A stretch of 64,000 bases of DNA from Streptomyces sp. MST-110588 (GCF_022695595.1 NZ_CP074380.1:6082001-6146000); one strand, 5' to 3'; counted from the first letter of the stretch, positions 1-7,687 are shown. Numbers and translations: made by a program. The notes: a model not told the origin generated them from the letters alone.

Positions 1-1214
1 TACATGCTGTCCACCGCCCTCCTGGTGCGCCCCGCACTGCTGGGCATCAGATGCGTGTACGTCCGGAGGGTGAACCCCGCGTCAGCGTGCCCCAGGTAGG
101 TGCTCAGGGCCTTGATGCTCTCGCCCGCGTCCAGCAGTACGGAAGCGTAGAAGTGCCGCAGGGCGTGCATCCCGTGTTCGCGAGCCGCCTCGTACCGCTC
201 GCCCGGCCGGGGTTCAGGGATGACCCCGACCACCGCGAGGGCCGGTTTCCAAACGCGGTTGTTGAAGTCGTTCCGGCGGATGGGGCCACCGCTCGCCAGA
301 GAGAAGATCAGGTGTTTCGTGACTGGCGGCCCGTCCGGCCGCAGCCAAGGCAAGGTCACCTTGACGGGCGGGAGTTCCTGGCTGTGAAGCTTGATGGCCT
401 GCGAGACGTGCGCTGCTAGTGGCGTGCTGCGTTCCTTGCCTCCCTTCGGGGGCGCGAACACGAGGCGGCCGTTCACAACCTTCACCTGGCACGTGACGTG
501 CACCCATCCCGCGTTGTGGTCCACCTGGTCTTTCGGCAGACCGAAGATTTCGCCTTGCCGGAGGCCGCATCCGCCTCCCACATCGACCGTCGCCCGGAAG
601 CGCAGGGGAAGTGCCTTGCGCACAGCGAACACGCGTTGAGGCGTCCAGGGCTGTACGCGGGGCCGGGTGGCGCCAGGCGCCCGTACCGAGCGGGCCTTGC
701 ACGGGTTTTTGGTGAGGTGACCATCGTCCACCGCGGCGCTCAGAACGGCCGACACGCTCATGTAGATGACCCGGCGGTACGAAGACTGGGGAAGAGCCTT
801 CTCCAAGGTGCTCAGCCAGTCCCGAATGTGCTCCGGGCGGAACGAGTCGAGTGGACGCGAACCGAGGTACGGGAACGCGTGCAGCCGGAGCTGCACGGCC
901 ACGGCCGTGCGTGTCGTCGCGTCCGTTGTCTGCGATGCGAGCCACCGTTCCCCGTACTGCCGGAAGGTGGTTCGGCCGGCGGCCGGGTCGATGTATTGGC
1001 CGCGCACCATATCCGATTCGATGTGAGCCAACCACCGTTCGGCCTGGCGCTTTTGCCGGTCGGGGAAGCTCTTGGACTTTTCGGTGCCGTCGGGGCCGAC
1101 ATACCGGGCGCGGTAGCGCATCCCGGTGCCGTGGCGGTCGGTCTTGACTCGGACGGGTTTGCCGTCGGGCCCGGTCTCGGTCTTGAACCATCGGTCTTGG
1201 ATGTGGCCTGCCAT
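1..1214 (-). CDS. int: Site-specific tyrosine recombinase (integrase), partial
   Basis: Integrates and excises the element by recombination between attP and attB. The frame starts MAGHIQDRWFKTETG at an ATG at 1214 and stays open to the window edge, so only the last C-terminal residues are missing. Tyrosine recombinase landmarks are visible: the first catalytic Arg in GGCGLRQGEIFGL, the HxxR box in HALRHFYAS, the LGHAD box, and the nucleophile in LRTYTHLMPS. The N-terminal half has the SAM-like DNA-binding region (YGERWLASQTTDATT). It lies 84 bases downstream of xis behind a strong hairpin. The int 3' end normally adjoins the attachment site, which must lie just left of position 1. Confidence 0.93.
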   Translation of the reverse strand, partial: MAGHIQDRWFKTETGPDGKPVRVKTDRHGTGMRYRARYVGPDGTEKSKSFPDRQKRQAERWLAHIESDMVRGQYIDPAAGRTTFRQYGERWLASQTTDATTRTAVAVQLRLHAFPYLGSRPLDSFRPEHIRDWLSTLEKALPQSSYRRVIYMSVSAVLSAAVDDGHLTKNPCKARSVRAPGATRPRVQPWTPQRVFAVRKALPLRFRATVDVGGGCGLRQGEIFGLPKDQVDHNAGWVHVTCQVKVVNGRLVFAPPKGGKERSTPLAAHVSQAIKLHSQELPPVKVTLPWLRPDGPPVTKHLIFSLASGGPIRRNDFNNRVWKPALAVVGVIPEPRPGERYEAAREHGMHALRHFYASVLLDAGESIKALSTYLGHADAGFTLRTYTHLMPSSAGRTRRAVDSM

Positions 1215-1238
1215 ATAGCGGGCTCCCTTCCAGAGATG

Positions 1239-1272
1239 CCGCAGGGCACGGCCTGATGGCCGTGCCCTGCGG
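1239..1272 (-). terminator. Perfect 15-bp hairpin between xis and int
   Basis: Arms 1239-1253 and 1258-1272 are perfect complements around a TGAT loop. The hairpin sits between the xis stop and the int start, which are both on the minus strand. It could be a terminator or attenuator reducing int relative to xis. There is no T-run, which is usual in Streptomyces. Confidence 0.6.
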
Positions 1273-1298
1273 TCGATCGATGTCCGGTTGTCGTTATG

Positions 1299-1529
1299 TC
1301 AGGCTGCTTCAGCGTCGGCGCGCATCTGCTGCTCAGCCCAGCGACGTACGGCGGCCGGGTCGTAGCGGAGGTACTTGCCCACGCGGAAGCCAGGCGGCCC
1401 GCAGCGCTTCTTGCGCCACTCGTAGACGGTTTCTTTGGGCACGCGGAACAGTTCGGCCACGTCGTCAGGGGTGAGGTAGCGGTCCGGGAACCCACCCCGG
1501 AGCGCGTCTGTGGGAGGTGCGTCAGCCAT
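1299..1529 (-). CDS. xis: Excisionase, HTH_17/MerR-like
   Basis: A 76-aa protein starting MADAPPTDALRGG. Residues about 17-68 form a helix-turn-helix of the excisionase family: YLTPDDVAELFRVPKETVYEWR, then the wing GPPGFRVGKYLRY and a terminal helix VRRWAEQQM. It steers the integrase towards excision. It lies between the DUF3631 gene and int, the usual rep-xis-int order of AICEs. The promoter region upstream (1530-1666) contains TCCGCTAC-type repeats, so xis-int expression may be tied to replication control. Confidence 0.85.
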   Translation of the reverse strand: MADAPPTDALRGGFPDRYLTPDDVAELFRVPKETVYEWRKKRCGPPGFRVGKYLRYDPAAVRRWAEQQMRADAEAA

Positions 1530-1580
1530 GGGGCTGTTCTCCTTCGCGGCGAGTGGGGTCTCTGCCCCTCTCCTGCTAGG

Positions 1581-1786
1581 TCCGCTACGTCCGCTACATC
1601 CGCTACAGCGCAGGTCAGGGTCATGATTTTTGTAGCGGAATGGTGGGGTGTAGCGGATAGGTCCCGCTACGCGGTGCGGGAGAGGACCGGCGGGGGTGTG
1701 GCGCTCGTATCCGCTACATGCTCCGTATCCGCTACATCGATCATGCTGTTGACCTGCGGTGTAGCGGATGTAGCGGACGTAGCGGA
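1581..1786. repeat. Iteron-like array of TCCGCTAC / GTAGCGGA
   Basis: TCCGCTAC occurs at 1581, 1590 and 1599 with a 9-bp period. The reverse complement GTAGCGGA occurs at 1761, 1770 and 1779, also with a 9-bp period. Single copies lie between them at 1632 (rev), 1650 (rev), 1710 and 1728, and a near copy CCCGCTAC at 1663. The array covers the 3' end of the DUF3631 gene, where it encodes Ser-Ala-Thr repeats, and the xis upstream region. Symmetric triplets around a central region resemble iterons of a replication origin or a multi-site operator. Confidence 0.75.
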
Positions 1787-2914
1787 CCTGGGGGAGGACG
1801 GGGGGCAGTACCGCATCCAGGCGTCGGCGAGATCTTTCGCGTAGTAACCCCGGGGGGTGCCGGAGGTGGTGCGGATGGGCCGGGTCCGGATCGGCTCGTT
1901 GGCGCCGGTCACGTACTCCTTGAGCATCTTGGCCAGGCTGCGGGGGGTCAGATGCCGGCCGTCCATGTCCCCCCACGGCGAATCTTCTAGATTGTGGAGT
2001 TTGCGGAGGATTTCGGCGGTGGGGATCCGGTCGGCTCCGCAGAACACCTTGTCTCGCAGGTCGGTCAGGAGCTGGACACCCAGGGACGCCGGTTCGCCGT
2101 CCTTGGCCGCGGCGACCAGTTCCACGCAGGCCGCGCGGGCCCGCTTTGGCCAGGTGCCGCCGGCGGCTTCGGCCACGGCTAGCAGCGGCTCCCATACGTC
2201 CGCCGGCCGGTCGGAGATGCCCTCGGGCAACTGCGGCCAAGCGTCGGTCACCTGCGCGCGCACCTGGTCGGCCCACGCGGCGAGCCGGTCGCGCAGGGCG
2301 TGCCCTTCCTTGCCGTTGGTCCGCCGGCGGTAGGGCTCGATGTGCTCGTTGGGGGCCCGTTTGCGCATCCGGATGATGACGGAACGGGTCAGGATCGTGT
2401 CCGGCAGCGACCCGAGCCCGGCCATGGCGACGGCGCAGAACGACGGGAAGGGCACGGCGCTTTGGTTGGCGCCCTCCCCGACGCACCTCAAAGAGCTTGC
2501 GCCGCGCCGGTAGCCGGAGTTCAGGAAGCCGCGAAGGTCTTCGTTGCCTCCGGCTTTCGGGCTGAAGATCGTATCGATCTCGTCGAAGAGGATGGTGGGG
2601 CGGCCCTCTTCGTCTGTCACTACGCGAAAGAGGGCGTTGGCGGAGGCGTTGACCGTCGCCAGCGGGCGGGGCACCAGAGCCTCCACGATCTCCAGAGCCC
2701 GGCTCTTGCCGCTGCCGGGCTCGGGGGAGAGGAACGCCAGGCGGGCGGTGTTGTCGCCGCAGTCCACGAGGTGGGCGTGTGCGTCCCACAGGGTCACAGC
2801 CACGTAGGCGGCCTCCCTGGGGAAGATGTTGAAGCGGCGGTGGTAGCGCGCGACTTCATCCAGGAGCGCCGCACCGTCGATCGGGCTCGGTGCATGCTGT
2901 GCGGGATCGTTCAT
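1667..2914 (-). CDS. DUF3631-domain ATPase, probable replication protein
   Basis: A 415-aa protein with a P-loop NTPase core: Walker A SPEPGSGKSRAL at about residues 63-74 and Walker B TILFDEID at about 107-114. The DUF3631 region follows (about 170-360, with DRPADVWEPLLAVAEAAGG and RHLTPRSLAKML). Such proteins pair with prim-pol primases in AICEs and phage-like elements and are thought to act as the replicative helicase or initiator. The start ATG overlaps the stop of the 59-aa ORF (ATGA), so translation is coupled to the primase. The C-terminal tail (SATSATSAT) is an artefact of the DNA repeat array it overlaps. Confidence 0.8.
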   Translation of the reverse strand: MNDPAQHAPSPIDGAALLDEVARYHRRFNIFPREAAYVAVTLWDAHAHLVDCGDNTARLAFLSPEPGSGKSRALEIVEALVPRPLATVNASANALFRVVTDEEGRPTILFDEIDTIFSPKAGGNEDLRGFLNSGYRRGASSLRCVGEGANQSAVPFPSFCAVAMAGLGSLPDTILTRSVIIRMRKRAPNEHIEPYRRRTNGKEGHALRDRLAAWADQVRAQVTDAWPQLPEGISDRPADVWEPLLAVAEAAGGTWPKRARAACVELVAAAKDGEPASLGVQLLTDLRDKVFCGADRIPTAEILRKLHNLEDSPWGDMDGRHLTPRSLAKMLKEYVTGANEPIRTRPIRTTSGTPRGYYAKDLADAWMRYCPPSSPRSATSATSATPQVNSMIDVADTEHVADTSATPPPVLSRTA

Positions 2915-3090
2915 GAAGCAGTCCTGTTCTCGGCATCCGGCCGCAGAGCGGGGCGAAGAGCTGCATGGACGGCCTGACGGCCGCCGCCCTTCGGGCCGCA
3001 GGCAGCCACAGGCCCCCGGAAGCAGCCAGCGGCGTACGGGCGGACGAGGTACGGGGGAGAGGCTCTTAAGGGGATGGGGCGGGCGGTCAT
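2911..3090 (-). CDS. 59-aa coupled small protein between primase and DUF3631 genes
   Basis: The frame MTARPIPLRASPPYLVRPY to DAENRTAS is 59 codons. Its ATG overlaps the primase stop (ATGA, 3090-3087) and its stop overlaps the DUF3631 start (ATGA, 2914-2911). Two perfect 4-base overlaps make a real, translationally coupled ORF likely, though the Arg/Pro-rich sequence has no motif I recognise. It could also serve mainly as a translated spacer linking the two replication genes. Confidence 0.55.
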   Translation of the reverse strand: MTARPIPLRASPPYLVRPYAAGCFRGPVAACGPKGGGRQAVHAALRPALRPDAENRTAS

Positions 3091-4043
3091 GCGGCTGTCC
3101 CGCCGTTGTGGCTGATCGACCAGGTCAGTGCGCTGGTGACGGCGGGCCGGCACTCCTGTTCGGTCAGCCCGGCTGCCACTCCTGCCTCCTTAAGAGCTTC
3201 CTCCACCACGGCGTGGGGCAGGTCGCCGGAGGCCACCAGCCGTCCCAGGGCCCGCGCGGCCCGGACCAGAGTCCGGTTGCGGGTGCCTTCGGGGGCGCGG
3301 CGGACGTTGTCCGTCTCGTTGCGTAGCGCCGCCTGCGCGTACGCGGTCGCCCGGCCCGGGGAGGGCAGGGCGGCGGGGCCGCGGGCGCGGGGCGGGGGCG
3401 TGAGGGCAGTCAGCAGCCACGCGGGCAGGCTGGCCACGGGCGCATCGTCCACGACGTGGTAGTGCCCGGTTGGGGTGGTGCTGCCAGCGGCGACCACGTA
3501 GCCGCCCCAGGCGCGGGTGTCGATGAGCGGGCTCAGCTTGCTGGCGGTGTTGTGCAGCCGTATGCCGGGCGGCGCGGCGAAGTACAGGTGCTGTCCGCCG
3601 CGTGCGCTCCGCACCGTGTAGGTGGTTGGCCAGGGCTGACCGGCGCGCTCGCAGAGCGCCAGGAAGCAGGTCGCGCCGTCAGGCGCGTCCTTCTTGTTCT
3701 TGTCCTTCGGCGTGTCGAGGTCCACCACGACCAGCCCGGACGGGCCGGTGGCGATGCCGACGTTGTACGGGGCGTGGGCCCAGGCGCGTTCGACGCGTAC
3801 GGGGTCGGTGGTGGCGCGCTGCTCCCACTTGCGGTGTCCGCCGGCGCACTCGCCGGTACGGGGGCAGCGCTCCTCCCCGTGCAGCGCCGGAGTCTTCGCG
3901 CCGGGCCACAGCGGGTGGACGTACCAGCCGCGGTCGGCGGCGGCCAGTGCCGCGGCCAGCAGCGCCACCTGCGGGAGGTCAACGGTCAGGGGCGGCCGGA
4001 ACGGCCGGGCGGCGTCTCGCCGGACGGGGGCGGGTTGGGTCAT
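3087..4043 (-). CDS. Bifunctional DNA primase/polymerase (prim-pol)
   Basis: A 318-aa protein with an archaeo-eukaryotic-type prim-pol domain. The metal-binding DxD is in GLVVVDLDTP (about residues 103-112) and the sxH-type motif is in SARGGQHLYF (about 147-155, His152). A Cys/His-rich stretch (HGEERCPRTGECAGGH, about 55-70) precedes them. The protein probably primes and starts element replication, replacing the RepSA initiator of pSAM2. It begins MTQP inside an 85-bp leader that is repeated in front of the methyltransferase gene. It is followed by coupled small ORF and DUF3631 genes. Confidence 0.85.
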   Translation of the reverse strand: MTQPAPVRRDAARPFRPPLTVDLPQVALLAAALAAADRGWYVHPLWPGAKTPALHGEERCPRTGECAGGHRKWEQRATTDPVRVERAWAHAPYNVGIATGPSGLVVVDLDTPKDKNKKDAPDGATCFLALCERAGQPWPTTYTVRSARGGQHLYFAAPPGIRLHNTASKLSPLIDTRAWGGYVVAAGSTTPTGHYHVVDDAPVASLPAWLLTALTPPPRARGPAALPSPGRATAYAQAALRNETDNVRRAPEGTRNRTLVRAARALGRLVASGDLPHAVVEEALKEAGVAAGLTEQECRPAVTSALTWSISHNGGTAA

Positions 4044-4120
4044 GCTGGAGACCTCCAGTGCTCTGTGTTGAGTTGTGCTGGGAGGAGAGGGCGGCCCGAT
4101 TCATTGGCGTGAGGGGGCCG
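4036..4120 (-). repeat. 85-bp duplicated leader, copy A (primase gene)
   Basis: This segment matches 5403-5487 with one mismatch in 85 bases. It holds the first codons, ribosome-binding region (GGAGGT-like) and upstream leader of the primase gene, including an inverted repeat GCGGCCC...GGGCCGC. It looks like a transposed or recombined expression leader that gives the primase and methyltransferase the same control signals. Confidence 0.85.
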
Positions 4121-4132
4121 CTCTCGGTGCAT

Positions 4133-5410
4133 CTAGGCGATGTCGAGAGTGAGCTGATGCGGGGCGGGGGCTGCGGCTTCGGGGGCATGGATGGCCAGCA
4201 GCGCGCTGTAGGCGGTGACCGCTTGTTGGATGACCACGCCGTTGCCGAGGATTTTGAGCTGGTCACAGCGGGACAGACCCAGGTCCGCAGCAGTGACCCA
4301 GCCGGGTTCGGCGCCCATCATCCATTCCACAAAGGTCGGGCTCAGGCGCCGGTTGCCCTTGGTGCCCGGTTCGGTCGGCTCGGGCGCGGGTCGCCCCAGG
4401 ACCGCCTCCCAGCGGTGGATGGCGGGGCCGTAGTCGGTGCCGTTGGTAGCCACCCACCGCCCGTCCAGGCGGACGGCCTGGCCGGGCAGGTAGTAGTTCC
4501 CGGCCGCGTCGCGTTGATTTGGGCCGCCGTGCGGTCCGTCGGACGCCTTGGGGGTGGGCAGCAGATTGACCACCACCTCATTCAGCGGGCGGGAGTTGGT
4601 CTGAAGCAGGTTGGAGGCGCCGGATTTCCAGTCCCGGGCGGCGGGGGTGGGCAGCAGGGTCACGGCGGTGCGCAGGTTCATGCCGCCCTTGCGCCTGGGG
4701 GAGATGCCGGGGCCACCGGTTCCGTCGGCGGCGGCCGGGGTGGGCAGCAGCCTCATGCGTCCGTCGGGGGCAGCAAGAAGACCACTTCGTCCTCCAGCGT
4801 GGGTCCGTGCCCCCCGGTCTTGCGTTTGTCCGGGTGCTGCGGCCCGCCGTTGCGCCCCAGTTGGGAGGTGGGGGTTTTCAGCAGAGGGATACGCGATGGC
4901 GAACCAGCGGTCGCGGCGGTGGCAGGCGCCGACTTCGGGATCTCCAGCGCGTAGGCACATCCACCGCGCGTCGTACCCGCACGCGGCCAGGTCGGCAGCG
5001 ACGACGTCGAGTCCCCGGCTGCGGAGAGCGGCGACGTTTTCCAGGAAGACGAGTCGGGGTCGAAAGTGGCGAACGGCTCGGGCGATGGTTTTCCACAGTC
5101 CGGAGCGGTCACCGGCGATCCCTCCCCGAGGTCCGGCGTTGGAGATGTCCTGGCAGGGGAAACCGGCCGTCAGCGCCGCCGGGCGCGGCAGGTCACCGGC
5201 CAGGGCCGCCCAGTCGACGGCCGTGATGTCCCCGAGGTTGCGGACGTGGGGCACGCGGGCGGCCAGCAGGCGGGAGGCGGCCGGGTCCTTCTCACCGACC
5301 AGGACCATGGGCAGGCCGGTGACGGCTTCCACGGCCAGGTCCAGCGCGCCGGACCCGGTGCACAAGCTGATGTTGCCGACTTCCGGCGGCACGGCGGTGG
5401 GCTGGGTCAT
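4133..5410 (-). CDS. C5-cytosine DNA methyltransferase
   Basis: A 425-aa protein with the classic order of m5C motifs: I (CTGSGALDLA, about 17-26), IV with catalytic Cys (TAGFPCQDIS, Cys86), VI (ENVAAL, about 124-129), VIII (CHRRDRWF) and X (ILGNGVVIQQA, near the C-terminus). The target-recognition region has three LLPTPxAxD units. No restriction enzyme gene is next to it, so it appears to be an orphan, perhaps protecting the element on entry to a new host. It starts MTQP within the duplicated 85-bp leader and lies between SSB and primase genes. Its target sequence cannot be read from the protein. Confidence 0.9.
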   Translation of the reverse strand: MTQPTAVPPEVGNISLCTGSGALDLAVEAVTGLPMVLVGEKDPAASRLLAARVPHVRNLGDITAVDWAALAGDLPRPAALTAGFPCQDISNAGPRGGIAGDRSGLWKTIARAVRHFRPRLVFLENVAALRSRGLDVVAADLAACGYDARWMCLRAGDPEVGACHRRDRWFAIAYPSAENPHLPTGAQRRAAAPGQTQDRGARTHAGGRSGLLAAPDGRMRLLPTPAAADGTGGPGISPRRKGGMNLRTAVTLLPTPAARDWKSGASNLLQTNSRPLNEVVVNLLPTPKASDGPHGGPNQRDAAGNYYLPGQAVRLDGRWVATNGTDYGPAIHRWEAVLGRPAPEPTEPGTKGNRRLSPTFVEWMMGAEPGWVTAADLGLSRCDQLKILGNGVVIQQAVTAYSALLAIHAPEAAAPAPHQLTLDIA

Positions 5411-5487
5411 GCTGGAGACCTCCAGTGCTCTCTGTTGAGTTGTGCTGGGAGGAGAGGGCGGCCCGATTCATTGGCGTGAGGGGGCCG
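5403..5487 (-). repeat. 85-bp duplicated leader, copy B (methyltransferase gene)
   Basis: Second copy of the leader at 4036-4120 with a single difference (CTCTG versus CTGTG). It again spans the start codon, the ribosome-binding region and the GCGGCCC/GGGCCGC inverted repeat. Having the hairpin at the same distance before two different genes argues for a regulatory use, such as attenuation, and not just termination of the gene before. Confidence 0.85.
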
Positions 5488-5529
5488 CCCTCGTGCGTGC
5501 GAGGGGCTTGGGTTTGTGCGGTGTCTTCG

Positions 5530-5700
5530 TCAGCGGACGCGACGGCGTCGCAGTTGCCCCGCAAGGGTGGCCACGTCCTCCAGGGCGTGGGCCAGGTCGA
5601 TGGCGCGCGGATGCAGGGTTCCGGCCTGTTGCTCGAAGTCGGCCGTCACCTCAGCCACGAGGCGGTACAGGTGAGCGATGCGTGGTTCGCGGGCTGCCAT
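5530..5700 (-). CDS. Small hypothetical protein downstream of SSB
   Basis: A 56-aa protein MAAREPRIAHLYRLVAEV to AGQLRRRRVR starting 4 bases after the SSB stop. A longer upstream frame exists but would overlap the SSB gene, so the ATG at 5700 is preferred. It is predicted to be helical with a basic C-terminus. No family is recognised; position suggests a replication or DNA-binding accessory role. Confidence 0.55.
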   Translation of the reverse strand: MAAREPRIAHLYRLVAEVTADFEQQAGTLHPRAIDLAHALEDVATLAGQLRRRRVR

Positions 5701-5704
5701 GCCG

Positions 5705-6151
5705 TTAGAACGGCGGTTCGCCGGTCGGTTCCGCGGGGTTGCTCGCGGTGTTCCACGACTCGTCGGACGGGGCGGTGCCGTTGGTGCGCTTGCCGTCGAT
5801 GGTGACGGTGGTGAAGCGCAGGGAGGCGCCGATTTCATCGACTTCGACGGCGAGCATGGAGCGGTTTTCTCCCTGCTCGGTTTGCCAGTTGTGCTGGCGG
5901 ATGCGGCCGGAGAGTACCACGCGGGAGCCCTTGGTGAGGGATTCGGCGACGTGTTCGGCCAGGGTGCGCCAGGTGGCGCAGCGGAAGAAGGTGGACGTGC
6001 CGTCCTTCCACTGGTTGGCTTCGCGGTCGAAGGTGCGCGGGGTGGAGGCGACGGTGAACTTGGCCAGGGCCTGGCCGCCGGTGGTGTATTTCAGTTCCGG
6101 GTCGGCGGTCAGGTTGCCGATGATGGTCAGTGGGGTTTCTCCGAATGACAT
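5705..6151 (-). CDS. ssb: Single-stranded DNA-binding protein
   Basis: A 148-aa OB-fold SSB. It starts MSFGETPLTIIGNLTADPELKYT and contains the typical WKDGTSTFFRCATWRTLAEHVAESLTKG segment (about residues 48-75) and GRIRQHNW. The C-terminal tail is short and ends GEPPF. It keeps a terminal Pro-Phe but lacks the acidic DDDIPF consensus, so partner binding may be weaker than for the host SSB. It would coat single strands during element replication. The start overlaps the preceding small gene by 25 bases. Confidence 0.93.
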   Translation of the reverse strand: MSFGETPLTIIGNLTADPELKYTTGGQALAKFTVASTPRTFDREANQWKDGTSTFFRCATWRTLAEHVAESLTKGSRVVLSGRIRQHNWQTEQGENRSMLAVEVDEIGASLRFTTVTIDGKRTNGTAPSDESWNTASNPAEPTGEPPF

Positions 6152-6339
6152 GGCATGCCCTCAGTCGGTGGGATGGGGGGTCGCTTTTCGGCGGTGATGT
6201 AGAGGCGGGTCCGGATGCCGTCTCGGGCCGGGTACTGCCGGGCGGGGCCGGTCAGGAACGCATCGGCCAGGACCGCAACGATGCCGTCCGCCTCGTGCCG
6301 GTCACAGAGGATGCGGATCTCGAACGCCACGGTGCTCAC
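6127..6339 (-). CDS. Small hypothetical protein
   Basis: A 70-aa protein starting with GTG at 6339 (VSTVAFEIRILCDRHEADG). The start was chosen because it forms a 4-base GTGA overlap with the stop of the MazG-like gene. The mid-section ALADAFLTGPARQYPARDGIRTRLYIT looks like an alternating strand-helix fold. No family is recognised. The 3' end runs 25 bases into the SSB gene. Confidence 0.6.
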   Translation of the reverse strand: MSTVAFEIRILCDRHEADGIVAVLADAFLTGPARQYPARDGIRTRLYITAEKRPPIPPTEGMPCHSEKPH

Positions 6340-6758
6340 CCGTCCCCGTCGACGGTGCCGGTGGCGAGGAGCCGTTCCAGGCGGACCGCCCGGCGCTGGA
6401 CGACCGTACGGAAGACGGCTTCGGGGGCGTCGGCGAAAGAGTGCAGCGCGGTCATCGCAGATAAGATCACGTCGCACAGTTCGTCGGCCACGTCGTCGCG
6501 GGTGTGCGTGATCCCTTTGCGGGGGTTTTGGCCGGTCATGCCGAGGTAGGCGCGGGTCACCTCCCCGGCCTCCTCAGTGATCTTCAGCAGCCGCAGCGCG
6601 GTTTCTTCCTCGCCGGTGCCGTTCCGGGTGTTCAGCCAGGTCACGACACAGGCGACGTGCGCCCACGGATCAGGCGCGGAGTCATCCTCGTTTCGGTGCC
6701 AGGCGGCATCCGGATCCGGGGTCGGCCAGGTGACGGGCGCGGCGTGGTCGGTGGTCAC
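6336..6758 (-). CDS. MazG-like nucleotide pyrophosphohydrolase family protein
   Basis: A 140-aa protein starting with GTG at 6758. The helical core has the MazG signature spread over LRLLKITEEAGEVTRAYLG (ExxE) and DDVADELCDVILSAM (ExxD), the metal-binding pattern of all-alpha NTP pyrophosphatases. It may trim non-canonical dNTPs during element replication or counter host stress signals. GTGA overlaps join it to both neighbouring small genes. The family call rests on the two motifs. Confidence 0.75.
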   Translation of the reverse strand: MTTDHAAPVTWPTPDPDAAWHRNEDDSAPDPWAHVACVVTWLNTRNGTGEEETALRLLKITEEAGEVTRAYLGMTGQNPRKGITHTRDDVADELCDVILSAMTALHSFADAPEAVFRTVVQRRAVRLERLLATGTVDGDG

Positions 6759-6964
6759 GCGGCCTCCACCTCGGGGCGCGGGTCGGTGCGGACGACGATG
6801 AGGGCGTCGGCGGCCTGGTCGTAGTGGATGTGTACCGGGCCGATGCCGCGGGCGCGTTCGGCGTCGGCGGCACGATCGGCCAGAATCGCGGCGCGGGGGT
6901 CGCCTTCGGTGAAGGCGTGCAGCCGGATGGGCTTGCCGCCGCCGGCGCAGTCTCGACAGGTCAT
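6755..6964 (-). CDS. Small zinc-ribbon-like protein
   Basis: A 69-aa protein MTCRDCAGGGKPIRLHAF to DPRPEVEAA. It has one N-terminal CxxC and no second pair, so zinc binding would need a dimer or another ligand. The C-terminal part (GPVHIHYDQAADALIVVRTD) looks like beta strands. It is coupled to the MazG-like gene by a GTGA overlap. Function unknown. Confidence 0.6.
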   Translation of the reverse strand: MTCRDCAGGGKPIRLHAFTEGDPRAAILADRAADAERARGIGPVHIHYDQAADALIVVRTDPRPEVEAA

Positions 6965-6976
6965 GGTCTTGCCTCC

Positions 6977-7435
6977 TCAGTGGTGGTTGACGGTGCCGTT
7001 GGCTCGGGCGAGCAGTCCCCGAGCGGTGATGTGCTGGGTGATGGGTGCGGGACGGCGGCAGCGGTTGAGGACGGCTGCCGCCGCGACGCCGCAGGTGGCG
7101 ATGAAGGCGACGGCGGCCCACAGGGCGTGGCTTACGGCGATGACTCCCGGCGCGGCGTAGGAGATGCCGATGCCGGAGGCGGCGACGCCGAATCCGGTGG
7201 TCGGCGCGAGCAGCGCAATCGTCTTGGCCCACACCGGAATCGGCTGCGCGGCGCCCGCGACCGGAGCGGTCGGTGCGGCGGCAGGGGGTTGGGTGTAGGC
7301 CAGGGTGCGGACACCTCCGGGCAGGGTGACTACCTCGATGCCAGGTGGCAAGTCGCGCATCACAGGCAGGCCCGGAGGATGGGCGTAGGGTGCGGTGCGG
7401 TCGGGGGCTGGGGCGACCTGGTAGGGAACGGGCAT
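6977..7435 (-). CDS. Membrane protein with Pro-rich N-terminus, Spd-like
   Basis: A 152-aa protein with the start placed at the ATG at 7435 because GGAGGAACTGC precedes it. A proline-rich cytoplasmic segment is followed by two predicted membrane helices (VWAKTIALLAPTTGFGVAASG and SHALWAAVAFIATCGVAAAAV) and a short basic tail with an RGLLARANGT end. Small membrane proteins near traB in Streptomyces elements are often spread (Spd) proteins for intramycelial transfer. That role is inferred from context only. Confidence 0.6.
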   Translation of the reverse strand: MPVPYQVAPAPDRTAPYAHPPGLPVMRDLPPGIEVVTLPGGVRTLAYTQPPAAAPTAPVAGAAQPIPVWAKTIALLAPTTGFGVAASGIGISYAAPGVIAVSHALWAAVAFIATCGVAAAAVLNRCRRPAPITQHITARGLLARANGTVNHH

Positions 7436-7467
7436 GCAGTTCCTCCGTTGCGGCAGGATGCGGGAGT

Positions 7468-7662
7468 TCAGCCGATCAGTCGGGCGAGGGCTGCGGCGAC
7501 CGCCTGGCACGCGGCATGGATGGGGCCGTAGGCGCCGGTGCCGGCGACGAAGAAGCCGCACAGGAAGACGACGACCGCGGTCCCGGCGCTGAGGTAGCGG
7601 GCGCGCAGCAGGAAGGCGGTGAGGATGGCGAAGAGTGCGGCGGCAGAGACGCTGAAGGCCAT
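7468..7662 (-). CDS. Small two-helix membrane protein, Spd-like
   Basis: A 64-aa protein MAFSVSAAALFAILTAFLL, with one hydrophobic helix at the N-terminus and another around GTAVVVFLCGFFVAGTGAYG. CCGGGAGCCGTC precedes the ATG. Size, hydrophobicity and position just downstream of traB fit a spread protein; no sequence family is recognised. Confidence 0.6.
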   Translation of the reverse strand: MAFSVSAAALFAILTAFLLRARYLSAGTAVVVFLCGFFVAGTGAYGPIHAACQAVAAALARLIG

Positions 7663-7687
7663 GACGGCTCCCGGGGTTAAGAGCGCG

